Assembly (NCBI GenBank): GCA_022511145.1 | Contig: JAFLSC010000005.1 | Coordinates: 1 to 64,000 of the forward strand | DNA length: 64,000 bases | From: Helicobacter sp. | Lineage (GTDB): Bacteria; Campylobacterota; Campylobacteria; Campylobacterales; Helicobacteraceae | Reading direction: 5' to 3' | Position numbers and translations under genes: made by a program | Shown: positions 1 to 9,856 of the stretch, in pieces | Numbering within the stretch: the stretch's first letter is position 1 | Layout of the letters: every line of letters starts with the position of its first letter | The notes under the pieces: model-generated | Seen by the model: only the letters and a program-made list of their open reading frames with translations | What the model was told of the DNA's origin: nothing | The model's database searches: none

Positions 1-554
1 TTCGTCCAACGTGTGATAACTTGTGTATCGCCTTGCTGCATAGGAGCAAGCAAAACCCCACCTTCACTAAGTTGCCCTATAATCTCTGTTGAAATTTCAA
101 CACAAGAGGCTGAAAACAAAATCCTATCATAAGGTGCAAAGGTATTCCAGCCCTTTTGTCCATCATCAAGCTTAGTGTTAATATTGCTAATATCGCAGAG
201 CTTAATACGAGTGCGTGCCTCCTCAAGCAAGGTTTCAATCCTCTCAATACTAAAAACTCTACGGATTAAACGGCTTAAGACGGCAGCTTGATACCCACTC
301 CCACAACCAATCTCCAAGACACTATCAGCCCCTTTGGTGCAAAGGTATTGTGTCATTTTTGCCACAGTAAGCGGAGAGCTAATCCACTGATTTCCTGCAA
401 TAGGTAAAGCATCAAGATGATAGGCATAATGAAGAAATCCTTGCGGGACAAAAATCTCCCGATTAATGCTTAAAAGGGCATTTTGAACATCTTGACTAAG
501 GGGAAATTTTTTAGAAATTTCAAGCACCATATTAGCAGTTTTAAGGCTTTGCAT
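1..554 (-). CDS. pcm: Protein-L-isoaspartate O-methyltransferase, C-terminus cut by window edge
   Basis: Repairs isoaspartyl residues in aged proteins by SAM-dependent methylation in the cytoplasm. The frame is open from an ATG at 554 to the first base of the window, so about 184 residues are visible and the C-terminus lies outside. The SAM-binding motif EIGCGSGYQAA is near residue 80, and the preceding REIFVP segment and the downstream SIERIETL segment are typical of the family. The start directly abuts the stop of the upstream hydrolase gene, so the two are probably co-transcribed and translationally coupled. Confidence 0.93.
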   Translation of the reverse strand, partial: MQSLKTANMVLEISKKFPLSQDVQNALLSINREIFVPQGFLHYAYHLDALPIAGNQWISSPLTVAKMTQYLCTKGADSVLEIGCGSGYQAAVLSRLIRRVFSIERIETLLEEARTRIKLCDISNINTKLDDGQKGWNTFAPYDRILFSASCVEISTEIIGQLSEGGVLLAPMQQGDTQVITRWT

Positions 555-1277
555 TTAAAGACCAATATCAATAAATTTGCGGACTTGTTGGACTTCATTA
601 AAATTTACTTTGAGTCCGATAATCTCTTTAGAATCGTCTTTAGTAACAGAGCCAAAAGGAGAGATAATCGCACTGCCTTTAGCAATAGAGTCATTAGCAC
701 CATCACTTGCTATAACAAAGCTTTGCGTTGTGATAGCAAGAGCTTTACAAAGTGTCTCAAAATGCTCCTTTCTCTCTTTTCCCCATTGTGCAGGGACAAA
801 AATCAAATCGCAACCCTTGACTTTTTGCCATAATTCAATAAACCGCAATTCAAAGCAATTAATTGCCCCGCATTTAATCCCATCAATTTCAAAAGGTATA
901 ATCTCCTCTAGGCTACCCGCTTTAAAATGCAAATGCTCATTCCCAAGTGGAAAAAGTTTGTGTTTACTTTGTTTGTGCAGCAATTCGCCTTTATGAAAAA
1001 CTTTGAGATTGTTATAAAATTTTTTGCGGTATTGCTCAATAAACGTAATGGCAATGGTTTTTTCATAAGAAAGTTCAAGCAACACGGAAGTTGCCTCTTT
1101 AGCAAACTCTGCTGCTTCACTCATACGTTGGTAACAAAAGTTAGTTAAAGAAACCTCTGGGGCTAAAATAATAGAACCTTTTTGACATTGGAGAATCAAA
1201 TCCCTAAGATGAGCAAGATTTTCTGTGAAATTTTGCTTGGTTTTAATTTGTAAAGTGTAAAGCTGCTTAGAAATCAT
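555..1277 (-). CDS. Carbon-nitrogen hydrolase (nitrilase superfamily)
   Basis: About 240 residues with the Glu-Lys-Cys triad of the nitrilase superfamily: Glu in APEVSLTNF (about residue 41), Lys in SKHKLF (about 105) and Cys in INCFELRF (about 141). The family hydrolyses or forms amide bonds in small molecules; the substrate cannot be told here. A longer frame runs upstream to 1433, but that part lies inside nrdB and reads as a shadow. I therefore chose the ATG at 1277, which overlaps the nrdB stop by 11 bases and gives the usual family N-terminus. It is sandwiched between nrdB and pcm on the same strand and probably shares their transcript. Confidence 0.85.
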   Translation of the reverse strand: MISKQLYTLQIKTKQNFTENLAHLRDLILQCQKGSIILAPEVSLTNFCYQRMSEAAEFAKEATSVLLELSYEKTIAITFIEQYRKKFYNNLKVFHKGELLHKQSKHKLFPLGNEHLHFKAGSLEEIIPFEIDGIKCGAINCFELRFIELWQKVKGCDLIFVPAQWGKERKEHFETLCKALAITTQSFVIASDGANDSIAKGSAIISPFGSVTKDDSKEIIGLKVNFNEVQQVRKFIDIGL

Positions 1278-2292
1278 CGAAATTAATACTCCCTTTTGAA
1301 TAATTAGTAACTTTTTTCTCAAAGAAATTTGTTCTTTGAGCATTAAAGGAGCTAAAAGAATCCACCCACTTAATAGGGTGTTTAGCGTTATATAGAGGTT
1401 GGAAGCCAACCTTTTTAAGTCTATCATCAGCAAGATATTTAATATACTCGTGAATAATCTCGCTTGTCAAACCCAAAATCTTTCCTTGCGTGATATAATC
1501 CCCCCAAGCGGATTCAACCTCCACAGCTTTTTTAAACATTTCCATTACCTCTTCTTCTAAAGTTTTGGTAAAAAGATGAGGCATTTCTTTTTTAAGCGTG
1601 ATAATCATATTTTGAAAAAGCAGTAAATGCGTTACTTCATCGCGTTGGATAAAGCGAATCATTTGAGCACTATCAAGCATTTTCCCGCTTCGAGCAAGGG
1701 TATAAAAAAAGGTAAATCCGGAATAAAAATAAATCCCCTCTAAGATTTGATTAGCAAACATTGCTTTAAGTAGATTAGATTCTGTGGGATTTTGAGCTAA
1801 TGTCTCATAAATATTAGCAATATAGTCATTTTTTGCCTTAAGTTGCATATCACTCCGCCACATATCATAAATTTCATCAGTATTAGCCGAGATAGATTCT
1901 ACCATAACCGCATAACTTTGGGAATGTAAAGCTTCTTCAAATGCTTGACGCACTAAAATAAGATTAATCTCTGGGCAAGTTATATAAGGATTGACATTAT
2001 CAATAAGATTGTTTGTTTGCAAGGAATCCATAAAAATAAGCTGGGCTAAGGCTCTATCATAGCCGATTTTCTCCTCTGGAGTTAAGCTATTAGCATAATC
2101 GCGTTTATCACCATTCATATTGACTTCTTCAGGTAGCCAAGTATTTGCTAACATTACTTTCCACAGATTGTAAGCCCATTGGTATTTAATTTTATTAAGT
2201 TCAAAAATACTCGTTGGATTCCCTCCAAAGATTTTTCTCTCATTTACCTTTTCATTAGAATTAGGATTGTAAATCTTTTTTCTTTCAATCAT
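1267..2292 (-). CDS. nrdB: Ribonucleoside-diphosphate reductase, beta subunit
   Basis: Class Ia R2 subunit, 341 residues. It houses the diiron centre and tyrosyl radical that drive reduction of ribonucleotides to deoxyribonucleotides together with NrdA, which is not in this window. Metal-ligand segments are visible: [13 protein letters not shown], where the Tyr is the likely radical site, [11 protein letters not shown], and [10 protein letters not shown]. The C-terminal tail ends in NFDDF, as expected for docking into the alpha subunit. A start ATG at 2292 is preceded by an AAGG ribosome-binding site. It is divergent from copA across about 110 bases. Confidence 0.96.
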   Translation of the reverse strand: MIERKKIYNPNSNEKVNERKIFGGNPTSIFELNKIKYQWAYNLWKVMLANTWLPEEVNMNGDKRDYANSLTPEEKIGYDRALAQLIFMDSLQTNNLIDNVNPYITCPEINLILVRQAFEEALHSQSYAVMVESISANTDEIYDMWRSDMQLKAKNDYIANIYETLAQNPTESNLLKAMFANQILEGIYFYSGFTFFYTLARSGKMLDSAQMIRFIQRDEVTHLLLFQNMIITLKKEMPHLFTKTLEEEVMEMFKKAVEVESAWGDYITQGKILGLTSEIIHEYIKYLADDRLKKVGFQPLYNAKHPIKWVDSFSSFNAQRTNFFEKKVTNYSKGSINFDDF

Positions 2293-2404
2293 TGAAAATA
2301 CCTTAAGCTAGAAAAATATTGAAATTTTTTTTGAGATAGGTTAATATTCAAAAACGAAATTATAGCCTCAAAAAATTTTAATAAGATTAAAAGGAGACTA
2401 AAAA

Positions 2405-4522
2405 ATGAAAATTGCCAAATTAAATATAAGCGGAATGCATTGTAGTGCCTGCTCTCACACGATTGAAAGTAATTTAAAAAAAATCCCAAGTCTTCAAAAT
2501 ATCAAAATTAATGCGATTAGCGGAAAAGCAAAAATCACCTATGAAGAATCCCAAATCAGTGAAGAGGAGATTATCCAAGCCATTACTTCTTATGGTTTTC
2601 CTACCTCCAAAGATGAAAGCAAAAAACTAGAAAATGATTATATATTAGGACTAAAAAGAAGGCTTTGGGTGGGTGTGCCACTTTTTTCAATTATCTTTAT
2701 TTTGCATATGGGAGGATTCCACTCAAGCGGCTTTATCCAACTCATCTTAGCAAGCATTGTGCAGTTTTTTTGTGGGTATCCCTTTTACAAAGGGGCTTTG
2801 AATTTCTTTAAAACCAAAAGTGCGGATATGAATGTGCTTATTACTTTAGGGACAAGTGTCGCTTATGGGTATTCGCTTTATTTATTTTTTGCCCAAGAGC
2901 ATTCTTTTTACTTTGAGGGTTCCTCTGCGGTGATTTGTTTCGTGCTTGTGGGTGAATACCTTAAAGCCAAAGCCAAAAAAACTGCGAGTGATGATTTAGA
3001 AATCCTCTCTAAGCTCCTTCCGCCTAAAGCAAGAATCCTGCAAGAGGGTAAAGAAATTTGGAAAGAAATTAACACAATTAAAAAAGGCGAGGTTTGCTTG
3101 GTTTTAGCAGGAGAAAAAATCGCCCTAGATGGCATAATAGAAAAAGGAGTCGCAGAAGTCAGTAGTGCTCATATTAATGGCGAAGAAATGCCTAAGGCTG
3201 TGGGCGTTAATGATGAAGTAATTGGAGGTTCTTTAGTCATTAATGGGGAAATTTTAGTGCGTTCTACTAAAGATTCTTCAGAATTTTTTGTTTATGAAAT
3301 GCTTGATATTTTAGAGCTTTCACAAACAAAAAAACCACCTATTGGACTTTTAGCCGATAAAATCGCTGCGATTTTTGTGCCTTTGGTGATTCTAGCAAGT
3401 CTTGGAGCTTTTATTTTTTGGTTGATAATGGGAGAAAGTTTGGGATTTGCTTTAGCAATTTTGGCTTCAGTTTTGATTGTTTCTTGCCCTTGTGCGTTAG
3501 GCTTAGCTGTGCCTTTGGCAATCGTATGCGGGATTACAAGAGCAAAAAAGGCAGAGATTTTAATCAAATCTCCTGAAATTTTTGAGAAAGCTAAAAATAT
3601 CAAAACCATTGTGTTTGATAAGACAGGAACACTCACTAAAGGGGAAATTATGGTTTGTGATGCTGAAATTTTTGGCGACAAGACAGCAATCTTAAGTCTT
3701 GCAAAAGCAATGCAAGAACGCAATCCTCACCCCATTTCTAAGGCGATTTTAGCCTATGTTAATGCACAAAATATTCCCCAAAATTTTGCCTTAGAGGAGA
3801 GAGAATACCTCATTGCTAAAGGTGTTATCGCAAAAGCCCATAATCAAGAATATTATTTTGGGGCTTTAAATTGGATTGAAACCTGCCTAGAATCCAAAAT
3901 CCCTTTGCAAGATAAAGGAAACGCTATTGCCCTTTGCACCAAAGAAGCCCTTTTGGCGATTTTTTACTTGCAAGATAGCCTTAAAGAGGGAGCAGAAGCG
4001 ATGATAAAATCTTTTCAAACAATGGGGATTAATCCGATTATTTTAAGCGGGGATAATCCCCAAGCCGTTGGTAAAATCGCTCAAGATTTAGGGATTACAA
4101 CTTATTTTGCTAATCTTACCCCCACACAAAAAGTCGCCCAAATAGAAAAACTCAAAGAACAAGGGGAATTATGCTTTGTTGGTGATGGAATCAATGACGC
4201 TTTAGCACTTAAGGCTGCGAGTTTTGGAATCTCCTTTGTGAATGCCACAGAGTTAGCCAAAGAAGTGGGCGATGTTTTGCTTTTGCGTGAGGATTTAAAA
4301 GGTTTGGTAGAGGTTTTTAAACTTTCCTCTTTAACGCTGAAGAATATTCGCCAAAATCTCTTTTTTGCCTATGTGTATAATATCGTTTTAATCCCTATTG
4401 CAATGGGATTTTTGTCTCCGTGGGGGATTTTATTGCAACCTGCTTTTGCTGGTGGGGCTATGGCATTGAGTTCTATTAGTGTGGTGAGTAACGCTTTAAG
4501 GATTATTAAAGCAAAATTATAA
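2405..4522 (+). CDS. copA: Copper-exporting P1B-type ATPase
   Basis: 705-residue heavy-metal P-type ATPase of the inner membrane, exporting Cu(I) from the cytoplasm. It has one N-terminal heavy-metal-associated domain with GMHCSAC (Cys13 and Cys16), the intramembrane CPC motif in SCPCALGLA near residue 361, the phosphorylation motif DKTGT near 405, an HP motif in ERNPHPISKA and the hinge GDGINDA near 593. CPC and the HMA domain point to Cu rather than Zn. The ribosome-binding site AAGGAG lies just upstream. flgA follows after 9 bases, so copA and flgA-ubiX may be one transcript, which is an odd pairing of copper export with flagellar assembly. Confidence 0.95.
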   Translation: MKIAKLNISGMHCSACSHTIESNLKKIPSLQNIKINAISGKAKITYEESQISEEEIIQAITSYGFPTSKDESKKLENDYILGLKRRLWVGVPLFSIIFILHMGGFHSSGFIQLILASIVQFFCGYPFYKGALNFFKTKSADMNVLITLGTSVAYGYSLYLFFAQEHSFYFEGSSAVICFVLVGEYLKAKAKKTASDDLEILSKLLPPKARILQEGKEIWKEINTIKKGEVCLVLAGEKIALDGIIEKGVAEVSSAHINGEEMPKAVGVNDEVIGGSLVINGEILVRSTKDSSEFFVYEMLDILELSQTKKPPIGLLADKIAAIFVPLVILASLGAFIFWLIMGESLGFALAILASVLIVSCPCALGLAVPLAIVCGITRAKKAEILIKSPEIFEKAKNIKTIVFDKTGTLTKGEIMVCDAEIFGDKTAILSLAKAMQERNPHPISKAILAYVNAQNIPQNFALEEREYLIAKGVIAKAHNQEYYFGALNWIETCLESKIPLQDKGNAIALCTKEALLAIFYLQDSLKEGAEAMIKSFQTMGINPIILSGDNPQAVGKIAQDLGITTYFANLTPTQKVAQIEKLKEQGELCFVGDGINDALALKAASFGISFVNATELAKEVGDVLLLREDLKGLVEVFKLSSLTLKNIRQNLFFAYVYNIVLIPIAMGFLSPWGILLQPAFAGGAMALSSISVVSNALRIIKAKL

Positions 4523-4531
4523 AGGGATAAA

Positions 4532-5422
4532 ATGAGATTTCTTATTTGTTTATGGTGTTTGCTCTCTTTTGCTTTGGGTGAGGATTATTTGATTTTAGAA
4601 GAAGAATATGCGTTTAAAAATTCTCAAATCTATGCTAAGGATTTGTTTCCGGAACTCTCTGAAGATTTTTTGCTTGTTGAGATTCCCAAAAACTCTAATT
4701 CCTATCAAGTCAAAAGCTCACTGCTTATTAGTAAATTTGAGAAAAATGGTATTTTGCTGGGTGCAAAATCCCCTATCGTGCAGTTTAAAAAAGCTATTAA
4801 AGTCAATCTTGAGGGGATTAAACAATATGTATTAGGCTTATACCTTAAAGAATACGCTGCTTATGGATTTGAAGTGAGCAATCTTGAGCTTGAGCAACTC
4901 ACACCTATTTCTTTTTCAGGACAAGAGATTGTCAAAATTGACTTTACCCCCAAACTTCTTAAACGCAATAGTGGCAGTTTTAATGTGCTAGTCTTTGATG
5001 GGGAACGCAATCGCAAGATTTTTTTTCGCTATGAGCTTGAAGCAACCCTAGAAGCCCTTTATACTAGCAATAAAATCAGCGGTGGCACAACACTTAATTA
5101 TAATAATGTAACTTTTAAGCGAATTAACTTTAATAAAATCGGAAGTGATTTGATGAAATCAAGCCAAATCGGGAATGTAGCGGTGCGTTCTTATACTCCC
5201 AAAGATGTTTTAATTACTAAAGACCGCTTGATTGCTAAACGTGTGGTGAATAAGGGGGACAAGCTACTTATCCGCATTGATGAAGAAGGGGTGGTTTTGG
5301 AATTTCCCCTAGAGGCTTTGAAAAATGGAGCAATCGGCGATGTGATAAAAGCTAAGGCTTTACAAGGCAAAAAAACTTATGAAGTAGAAATCATTGATAA
5401 AGGTTTAGGGAAGCTTTTGTAG
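4532..5422 (+). CDS. flgA: Flagellar P-ring assembly chaperone FlgA
   Basis: 296 residues with an N-terminal signal peptide (about residues 1-16), placing it in the periplasm, where FlgA assists FlgI assembly into the P ring. The C-terminal third (about 210-296) reads as the SAF/FlgA domain, with the segment VRSYTPKDVLITKDRL followed by KGDKLLIRID and GDVIKAKALQGKK. It is longer than the enterobacterial protein because of an N-terminal extension usual in Campylobacterota. It sits between copA and ubiX; flgA next to ubiX is the order I recall in Helicobacter pylori. Confidence 0.9.
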   Translation: MRFLICLWCLLSFALGEDYLILEEEYAFKNSQIYAKDLFPELSEDFLLVEIPKNSNSYQVKSSLLISKFEKNGILLGAKSPIVQFKKAIKVNLEGIKQYVLGLYLKEYAAYGFEVSNLELEQLTPISFSGQEIVKIDFTPKLLKRNSGSFNVLVFDGERNRKIFFRYELEATLEALYTSNKISGGTTLNYNNVTFKRINFNKIGSDLMKSSQIGNVAVRSYTPKDVLITKDRLIAKRVVNKGDKLLIRIDEEGVVLEFPLEALKNGAIGDVIKAKALQGKKTYEVEIIDKGLGKLL

Positions 5423-5450
5423 ATTGAATTTTAAAACAAGGGGACTTGTA

Positions 5451-6014
5451 GTGAAAAGGATAATTGTCGGTATAAGCGGTGCTAGTGGATTAGAATTAGG
5501 GATAAGATTTATTGATGCACTTCCAAGTGAGCTAGAGAAATATTGCATTCTCTCGCAAGGTGCCAAAAGGATTTTAGCCTTAGAAAATCTTAGAGGAATG
5601 CAAAAAGCAACCAATGTGCTATGGCTAGAGGATAATGATTTGGGAGCGTGCATTTCAAGTGGTTCTTTTTATTGTGAGGCAATGGCGATAATCCCCTGTT
5701 CGATGAATACTCTAGCAAAAATCGCTAATGGGATTGCTGATACTTTAATAACACGCTCTGCAAGTGTAATGCTTAAAGAGCAAAGAAAGCTACTTTTAGC
5801 ACCGCGTGAAATGCCCTTAAGTGCCATTGCTTTAGAAAATATGCTCAAACTCTCTCGGTTAGGTGTAGGGATTGCACCTCCTATTTTTGGGTATTATGCC
5901 CTTGAGGCAACGCAAAATCTTGAATCTATGGAGCAGTTTTTTATCGGAAAATGGCTAGATATGCTTCAAATCCCTTGTGATTACAATCGTTGGTGTGGGA
6001 ATCAAAATCATTAA
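5451..6014 (+). CDS. ubiX: Flavin prenyltransferase UbiX
   Basis: 187-residue flavoprotein that attaches dimethylallyl to FMN, making prenyl-FMN for UbiD-type decarboxylases used in quinone synthesis. The N-terminus IIVGISGASG is the diagnostic phosphate-binding motif. Later segments SGSFYCEAMAIIPCSMNTLAKIANG, split here as SGSFYC...IIPCSMNTLA, and LAPREMPLS match the family. The frame opens further up at a TTG (5424), but the GTG at 5451 has an AAGGGGA ribosome-binding site six bases ahead and gives the normal N-terminus. In Helicobacter pylori coaD and tmk follow; here they do not, and an AT-rich gap begins. Confidence 0.92.
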   Translation: MKRIIVGISGASGLELGIRFIDALPSELEKYCILSQGAKRILALENLRGMQKATNVLWLEDNDLGACISSGSFYCEAMAIIPCSMNTLAKIANGIADTLITRSASVMLKEQRKLLLAPREMPLSAIALENMLKLSRLGVGIAPPIFGYYALEATQNLESMEQFFIGKWLDMLQIPCDYNRWCGNQNH

Positions 6015-6180
6015 TCTAGGATTTCATAAACTTAATTTGCTCTGTATTAACACTTTTTGTGGGCATTGTATCTTAAAAATTGATTTTCTTTTATTCCTTT
6101 TTCGTTTTTTTATTTGCTTTTGGAACCTTTAAAACTTGTTGCTTGAGCGAGATTTAAAAAAAATAAAAGTTAATATTCTC

Positions 6181-6211
6181 TTGACTTGTTTTTTTTTTTT
6201 TTGAATATAAT
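6181..6211 (+). promoter_or_regulatory. Promoter with T14 tract in the -35/-10 spacer
   Basis: TTGACT at 6181-6186 and TATAAT at 6206-6211 flank a 19-base spacer, most of which is an uninterrupted run of 14 T (6189-6202). The pair lies 33 bases ahead of the start of the membrane-protein gene at 6244. Length change by slippage would alter the spacer, a known mode of phase variation in Helicobacter and Neisseria. Caveat: Campylobacterota promoters depend less on a -35 box and often have T-rich upstream DNA. Confidence 0.6.
6189..6202. repeat. Homopolymeric T14 tract
   Basis: Fourteen consecutive T on the plus strand. This is the longest T run I noticed in the window and lies exactly between candidate -35 and -10 elements. 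Long homopolymers are slippage-prone in Helicobacter. Confidence 0.85.
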
Positions 6212-6243
6212 ACCGACTTTAAAACACTTCACAAGGAGATTTT

Positions 6244-6960
6244 ATGAAAGGAAAAATTCTTGGTTCAGGGCTTATTAGTGGAGAAGATGGAAATCGGTAT
6301 TCATTTTCTTTAGAGGATATTCAAAATTTGGGTTCAAAAGATGAAAACGCTTTGGTAAATTGTGAGGTTGATTTTGAGGTTCAAGAATCAAATGCTAAAT
6401 CAATTTTCATCACAAAATCAAACTTTAGCGTGAGTTCTGTTACAGAGGCTTTTGGAAAAGATGATTTAAATTCTGTTAAAATCAAAGCTTATATTTATGT
6501 TGCAGGGTCGCTTTTAGGATTTATACCTATTTTGGGTCAAATCCTTGCAATCGCTGGGATTATTTGTCTGTTTATGGCTATTATGAGTATTGCTAGGATT
6601 TCGGGTATTTCTTTGATGAAAAATTTAATCTTAACTTTTGTTTTCTATTTTATAGGAGGAGCTATCGTTGGTTTTGGTATTCTCGCAGGTGCTTCAGTCA
6701 ATGACGGAAGTGTTGGTATTGCTGTAAGTGTTGTAGGATTTATCTTTTTGATAGCGGGGCTTGTGTTTAATTATTTGTATTACAAAGGGCTTACTCAAGC
6801 AACTAATGAAAAATTCTTTTTCTATACCTTTATTTGCAGGGTTATCGGTATTTGCACACTTTGGACTATCGTTGTGGGTGGAATTTTCCTCTTTATCGGA
6901 CAAATCCTAGAACTCATTGCTTGGGTAAAATTTAAAGAAATTGTCAAAAAAGAATCATAA
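6244..6960 (+). CDS. Membrane protein with soluble beta-rich N-terminus (DUF996-like C-terminal region)
   Basis: 238 residues, function unknown. Residues 1 to about 75 are hydrophilic with an alternating beta-like pattern (GKILGSGLISGEDGNRYSF, then VDFEVQESNAKSIFI), resembling the OB/cold-shock-like modules sometimes fused to bacterial membrane domains. Residues about 80-235 contain roughly five hydrophobic helices. The end, YYKGLTQATNEKFF followed by a glycine-rich helix, recalls the DUF996 family. Both assignments are from memory of the family pattern and are tentative. The gene stands alone between ubiX and clpB. Its ribosome-binding site AAGGAG lies 4 bases ahead of the ATG, and its promoter carries the T14 tract, so expression may switch on and off. 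Confidence 0.7.
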   Translation: MKGKILGSGLISGEDGNRYSFSLEDIQNLGSKDENALVNCEVDFEVQESNAKSIFITKSNFSVSSVTEAFGKDDLNSVKIKAYIYVAGSLLGFIPILGQILAIAGIICLFMAIMSIARISGISLMKNLILTFVFYFIGGAIVGFGILAGASVNDGSVGIAVSVVGFIFLIAGLVFNYLYYKGLTQATNEKFFFYTFICRVIGICTLWTIVVGGIFLFIGQILELIAWVKFKEIVKKES

Positions 6961-6970
6961 TGGCGAGATT

Positions 6971-7005
6971 TTTAAAGGTTAGATTGTCAAAACCTAACCT
7001 TTAAA
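6971..7005 (+). terminator. 12-bp perfect inverted repeat after the membrane-protein gene
   Basis: TTTAAAGGTTAG (6971-6982) and CTAACCTTTAAA (6994-7005) are perfect complements separated by an 11-base loop, starting 11 bases after the upstream stop. No T run follows, so it may be a weak terminator or an RNA 3' end stabiliser. Confidence 0.55.
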
Positions 7006-7195
7006 CCCTCTATCGCTGTTATTGTTAAAATTTGTCCATATTACAATCAATTTTATAAATCTCTTATCAAATTAACTAAAACTCCTCAAAAACACAATTA
7101 AATCTTTTAGGCATTTTACTTGTCTGGATTGTATCTGTATTATCGCCTAATTCTGCTTGATTTTTTAAACTTTTAGTATTTTAGTATAATTAAAC

Positions 7196-7224
7196 TTGAC
7201 AATAATTGACTAAAGTTATATAAT
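7196..7224 (+). promoter_or_regulatory. Consensus sigma-70 promoter for clpB
   Basis: TTGACA (7196-7201), a 17-base spacer and TATAAT (7219-7224) exactly match the vegetative consensus. The predicted transcript start near 7231 leaves a short leader of about 25 bases before the clpB ATG. A perfect -35/-10 pair is uncommon in this AT-rich genome. I looked for the HspR operator (CTTGAGT-N7-ACTCAAG) and did not find it. Confidence 0.72.
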
Positions 7225-7255
7225 ATCACTCAAATAAAAGTTGAAAGGACAAACA

Positions 7256-9826
7256 ATGAATCTCTTTGAAAAACTCACCAACACTTTACAAGAAACTTTA
7301 GAACAAGGGGCATCTTTAGCCTTGCATAATCAAAATGCCGAGATTGAGACAATCCATATTTTTTGGGCTTTGCTGACTAATACGCATTCACTTTTAAATC
7401 AAGCCCTTAATCGCCTTAATGCTAACACTGCCGCTTTAGAATTAGAAGCCAAAAGTATTGCTAATACTCTACCCAAAAGCTCTAATGTTCATAAAGAAAA
7501 TCTCAAAATCTCTAAAAATCTTAATGAAGCACTAAGCAAAGCGGAGGGATTAGCTACAAAAAATGGGGATAAATTCATTGCTATTGATACTTTTATCCTT
7601 GCAAATCTCCAAGACTCTAATCTCCATAATTTATTTAAAAGTCTTGATATTAACGAACTCAAAAAAATCCTTGAAACAATGCGTAAGGGGCAAAAAATCG
7701 ACTCTGCTAGCGGTGATGAGAACTTAGAATCCCTAGAAAAATTTGGTATTGATTTAACCCAAAAAGCCAGTGAAGGCAAGCTTGACCCTGTTATTGGACG
7801 CGATGAGGAAATCACCCATATGATGCAAATCCTTATCCGCAAAACCAAAAATAATCCTATTCTACTTGGCGAACCCGGTGTAGGAAAAACTGCGGTAGTA
7901 GAGGGACTTGCCCAAAGGATTATCAAAAAAGAAGTGCCACTTTCTTTGCAAAATAAAAGAGTGATTGCTTTGGATATGAGTGCTTTAATCGCGGGGGCGA
8001 AGTATCGAGGAGAATTTGAAGATCGCCTTAAAAAAGTCATTGATGAAGTGCGAAAAAGTGAAAATATTATTCTTTTTATTGATGAGATTCACACGATTGT
8101 TGGAGCGGGTGCGAGTGAAGGGAGTATGGACGCTGCTAATATCCTAAAACCCGCTCTTGCACGAGGAGAATTACACACAATCGGAGCCACCACGCTTAAA
8201 GAATACCGCAAATATTTTGAAAAAGACGCTGCTTTGCAGAGACGATTCCAACCTGTTATGCTTAATGAGCCTAGCGTCAATGAGGCTTTGCAAATCTTGC
8301 GAGGGATTAAAGAACGACTAGAGGCACACCATAATGTTACTATTACAGATTCCGCTCTTGTTGCTGCAGCTAAACTCTCTAATCGCTATATTACCGATAG
8401 ATTTTTGCCTGATAAAGCGATTGATTTGATTGATGAAGCCGCAGCGGAACTTAAAATGCAAATTGAATCTGAACCCACAGAATTAGCCAAAATCAAAAGA
8501 GAAATTGAAAGCTTGCAAGTGGAAAAAGAAGCACTTTTGATGGAAAAAAATGACAAAAATCAAACCCGCATTAATGAAATTCAAAAGGATTTAAGCAATG
8601 CTGAAGAGAAGAAAAAATCCCTCAACGCACAATTTGAAAATGAAAAATCAGTTTTTGAGGAAATTGCTAAAATCAAAATAGAAATTGATTCTTTGCGGAC
8701 ACAAAGCGATTTAGCAAAACGTAATAGTGATTTCAATAAAGCCGCTGAAATTGACTATGGGAAAATCCCGGATTTAGAGAAAAAGCTCTTAAACCTCAAT
8801 GAAAAATGGGAAAAGATGCAAGAGCAAGGCACATTACTGAAAAATTCTGTAAATCCGGAATCGATTGCTGCAGTAGTGAGCCGCTGGACACAAATCCCTG
8901 TAAGGAAAATGTTGCAAGATGAAAAAGATAAAATCTTAGGGATTGAGCAAGAACTTAAAAAAGATGTCATCGGGCAAGATAAGGCTATTCGTGCAATCGC
9001 AAGGGCTATCAAACGCAATAAAGCGGGCTTAAGTGAGCTTAATCGTCCTATTGGGAGCTTTTTATTTCTTGGACCAACTGGTGTGGGGAAAACAGAGAGT
9101 GCTAAGAGTTTGGCGAAATTCCTCTTTGATAGTCAAAAAAATCTCATTCGTATTGATATGAGTGAGTATATGGAAAAACATTCTGTAAGTCGTCTAGTGG
9201 GAGCACCTCCGGGATATGTAGGGTATGAAGAGGGCGGACAACTCACCGAAGCAGTGAGACGCAAACCTTATAGTGTTGTGCTTTTTGATGAGATAGAAAA
9301 GGCACACCCTGATGTGTTTAATTTGCTTTTGCAAGTGCTTGATGATGGACGCTTAACGGATAATAAAGGGGTAACGATTGATTTTAGAAACACGATTATT
9401 ATCCTCACAAGTAATATTGCGAGTGATAAGATTATGGAAATCCAAGAGGAAAATACGAGAGAAAAAGCTGTCAAAGAGGCATTAAAAGGTTATTTTAAAC
9501 CGGAATTTCTTAATCGCCTTGATGATATTGTGATTTTTAATCCTCTAGGCTTGGAACAAATCACGCAGATTGTGGAAATTCTCTTTAGAGGAATTACCCA
9601 AAAAGTGCAAGAAAGGGATATTCATCTCACACTAGAACAAAGTGCGAAAGAATACATTGCTAAAGCTGGATTTGACCCTGTTTATGGGGCTAGACCACTT
9701 AAGAGAGCCTTATATGAAGAAGTCGAGGACACCTTAGCGGATTTGATTTTAGAAGGCAAGGTAAAAGAAGGGGATAATGTCCGCTTTTATGCTGAAAATG
9801 AGGAATTTAAGGTTAAAATCAATTAA
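7256..9826 (+). CDS. clpB: ATP-dependent disaggregase ClpB
   Basis: 856-residue Hsp100 chaperone that works with DnaK to resolubilise aggregated proteins in the cytoplasm. Order seen: Clp N domain (about 1-145), first AAA module with GEPGVGKT near 205 and DEIHT, a charged coiled-coil middle domain (about 395-525), then a second AAA module with GPTGVGKT near 606 and the C-terminal Clp D2-small domain. The middle coiled coil separates ClpB from ClpA. An upstream TTG opens the frame at 7241, but AAAGGA lies between it and the ATG at 7256, so the ATG is the start. The gene is monocistronic, behind a consensus promoter. Confidence 0.97.
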   Translation: MNLFEKLTNTLQETLEQGASLALHNQNAEIETIHIFWALLTNTHSLLNQALNRLNANTAALELEAKSIANTLPKSSNVHKENLKISKNLNEALSKAEGLATKNGDKFIAIDTFILANLQDSNLHNLFKSLDINELKKILETMRKGQKIDSASGDENLESLEKFGIDLTQKASEGKLDPVIGRDEEITHMMQILIRKTKNNPILLGEPGVGKTAVVEGLAQRIIKKEVPLSLQNKRVIALDMSALIAGAKYRGEFEDRLKKVIDEVRKSENIILFIDEIHTIVGAGASEGSMDAANILKPALARGELHTIGATTLKEYRKYFEKDAALQRRFQPVMLNEPSVNEALQILRGIKERLEAHHNVTITDSALVAAAKLSNRYITDRFLPDKAIDLIDEAAAELKMQIESEPTELAKIKREIESLQVEKEALLMEKNDKNQTRINEIQKDLSNAEEKKKSLNAQFENEKSVFEEIAKIKIEIDSLRTQSDLAKRNSDFNKAAEIDYGKIPDLEKKLLNLNEKWEKMQEQGTLLKNSVNPESIAAVVSRWTQIPVRKMLQDEKDKILGIEQELKKDVIGQDKAIRAIARAIKRNKAGLSELNRPIGSFLFLGPTGVGKTESAKSLAKFLFDSQKNLIRIDMSEYMEKHSVSRLVGAPPGYVGYEEGGQLTEAVRRKPYSVVLFDEIEKAHPDVFNLLLQVLDDGRLTDNKGVTIDFRNTIIILTSNIASDKIMEIQEENTREKAVKEALKGYFKPEFLNRLDDIVIFNPLGLEQITQIVEILFRGITQKVQERDIHLTLEQSAKEYIAKAGFDPVYGARPLKRALYEEVEDTLADLILEGKVKEGDNVRFYAENEEFKVKIN

Positions 9827-9856
9827 ACAACATTGTAATTATCATTGTATTTTACT

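Noticed and set aside
1278..1433. N-terminal extension of the nitrilase-family gene
   Set aside because: These codons lie inside nrdB and the added residues do not match the family, so the start was moved to 1277.
3292..3723. Minus-strand frame inside copA
   Set aside because: Shadow of the copA ATPase core.
7196..7233. Possible HspR (HAIR) operator at the clpB promoter
   Set aside because: TTGACT and ACTCAA halves exist, but they are 16 bases apart rather than 7 and one half is inexact, so I do not call it.
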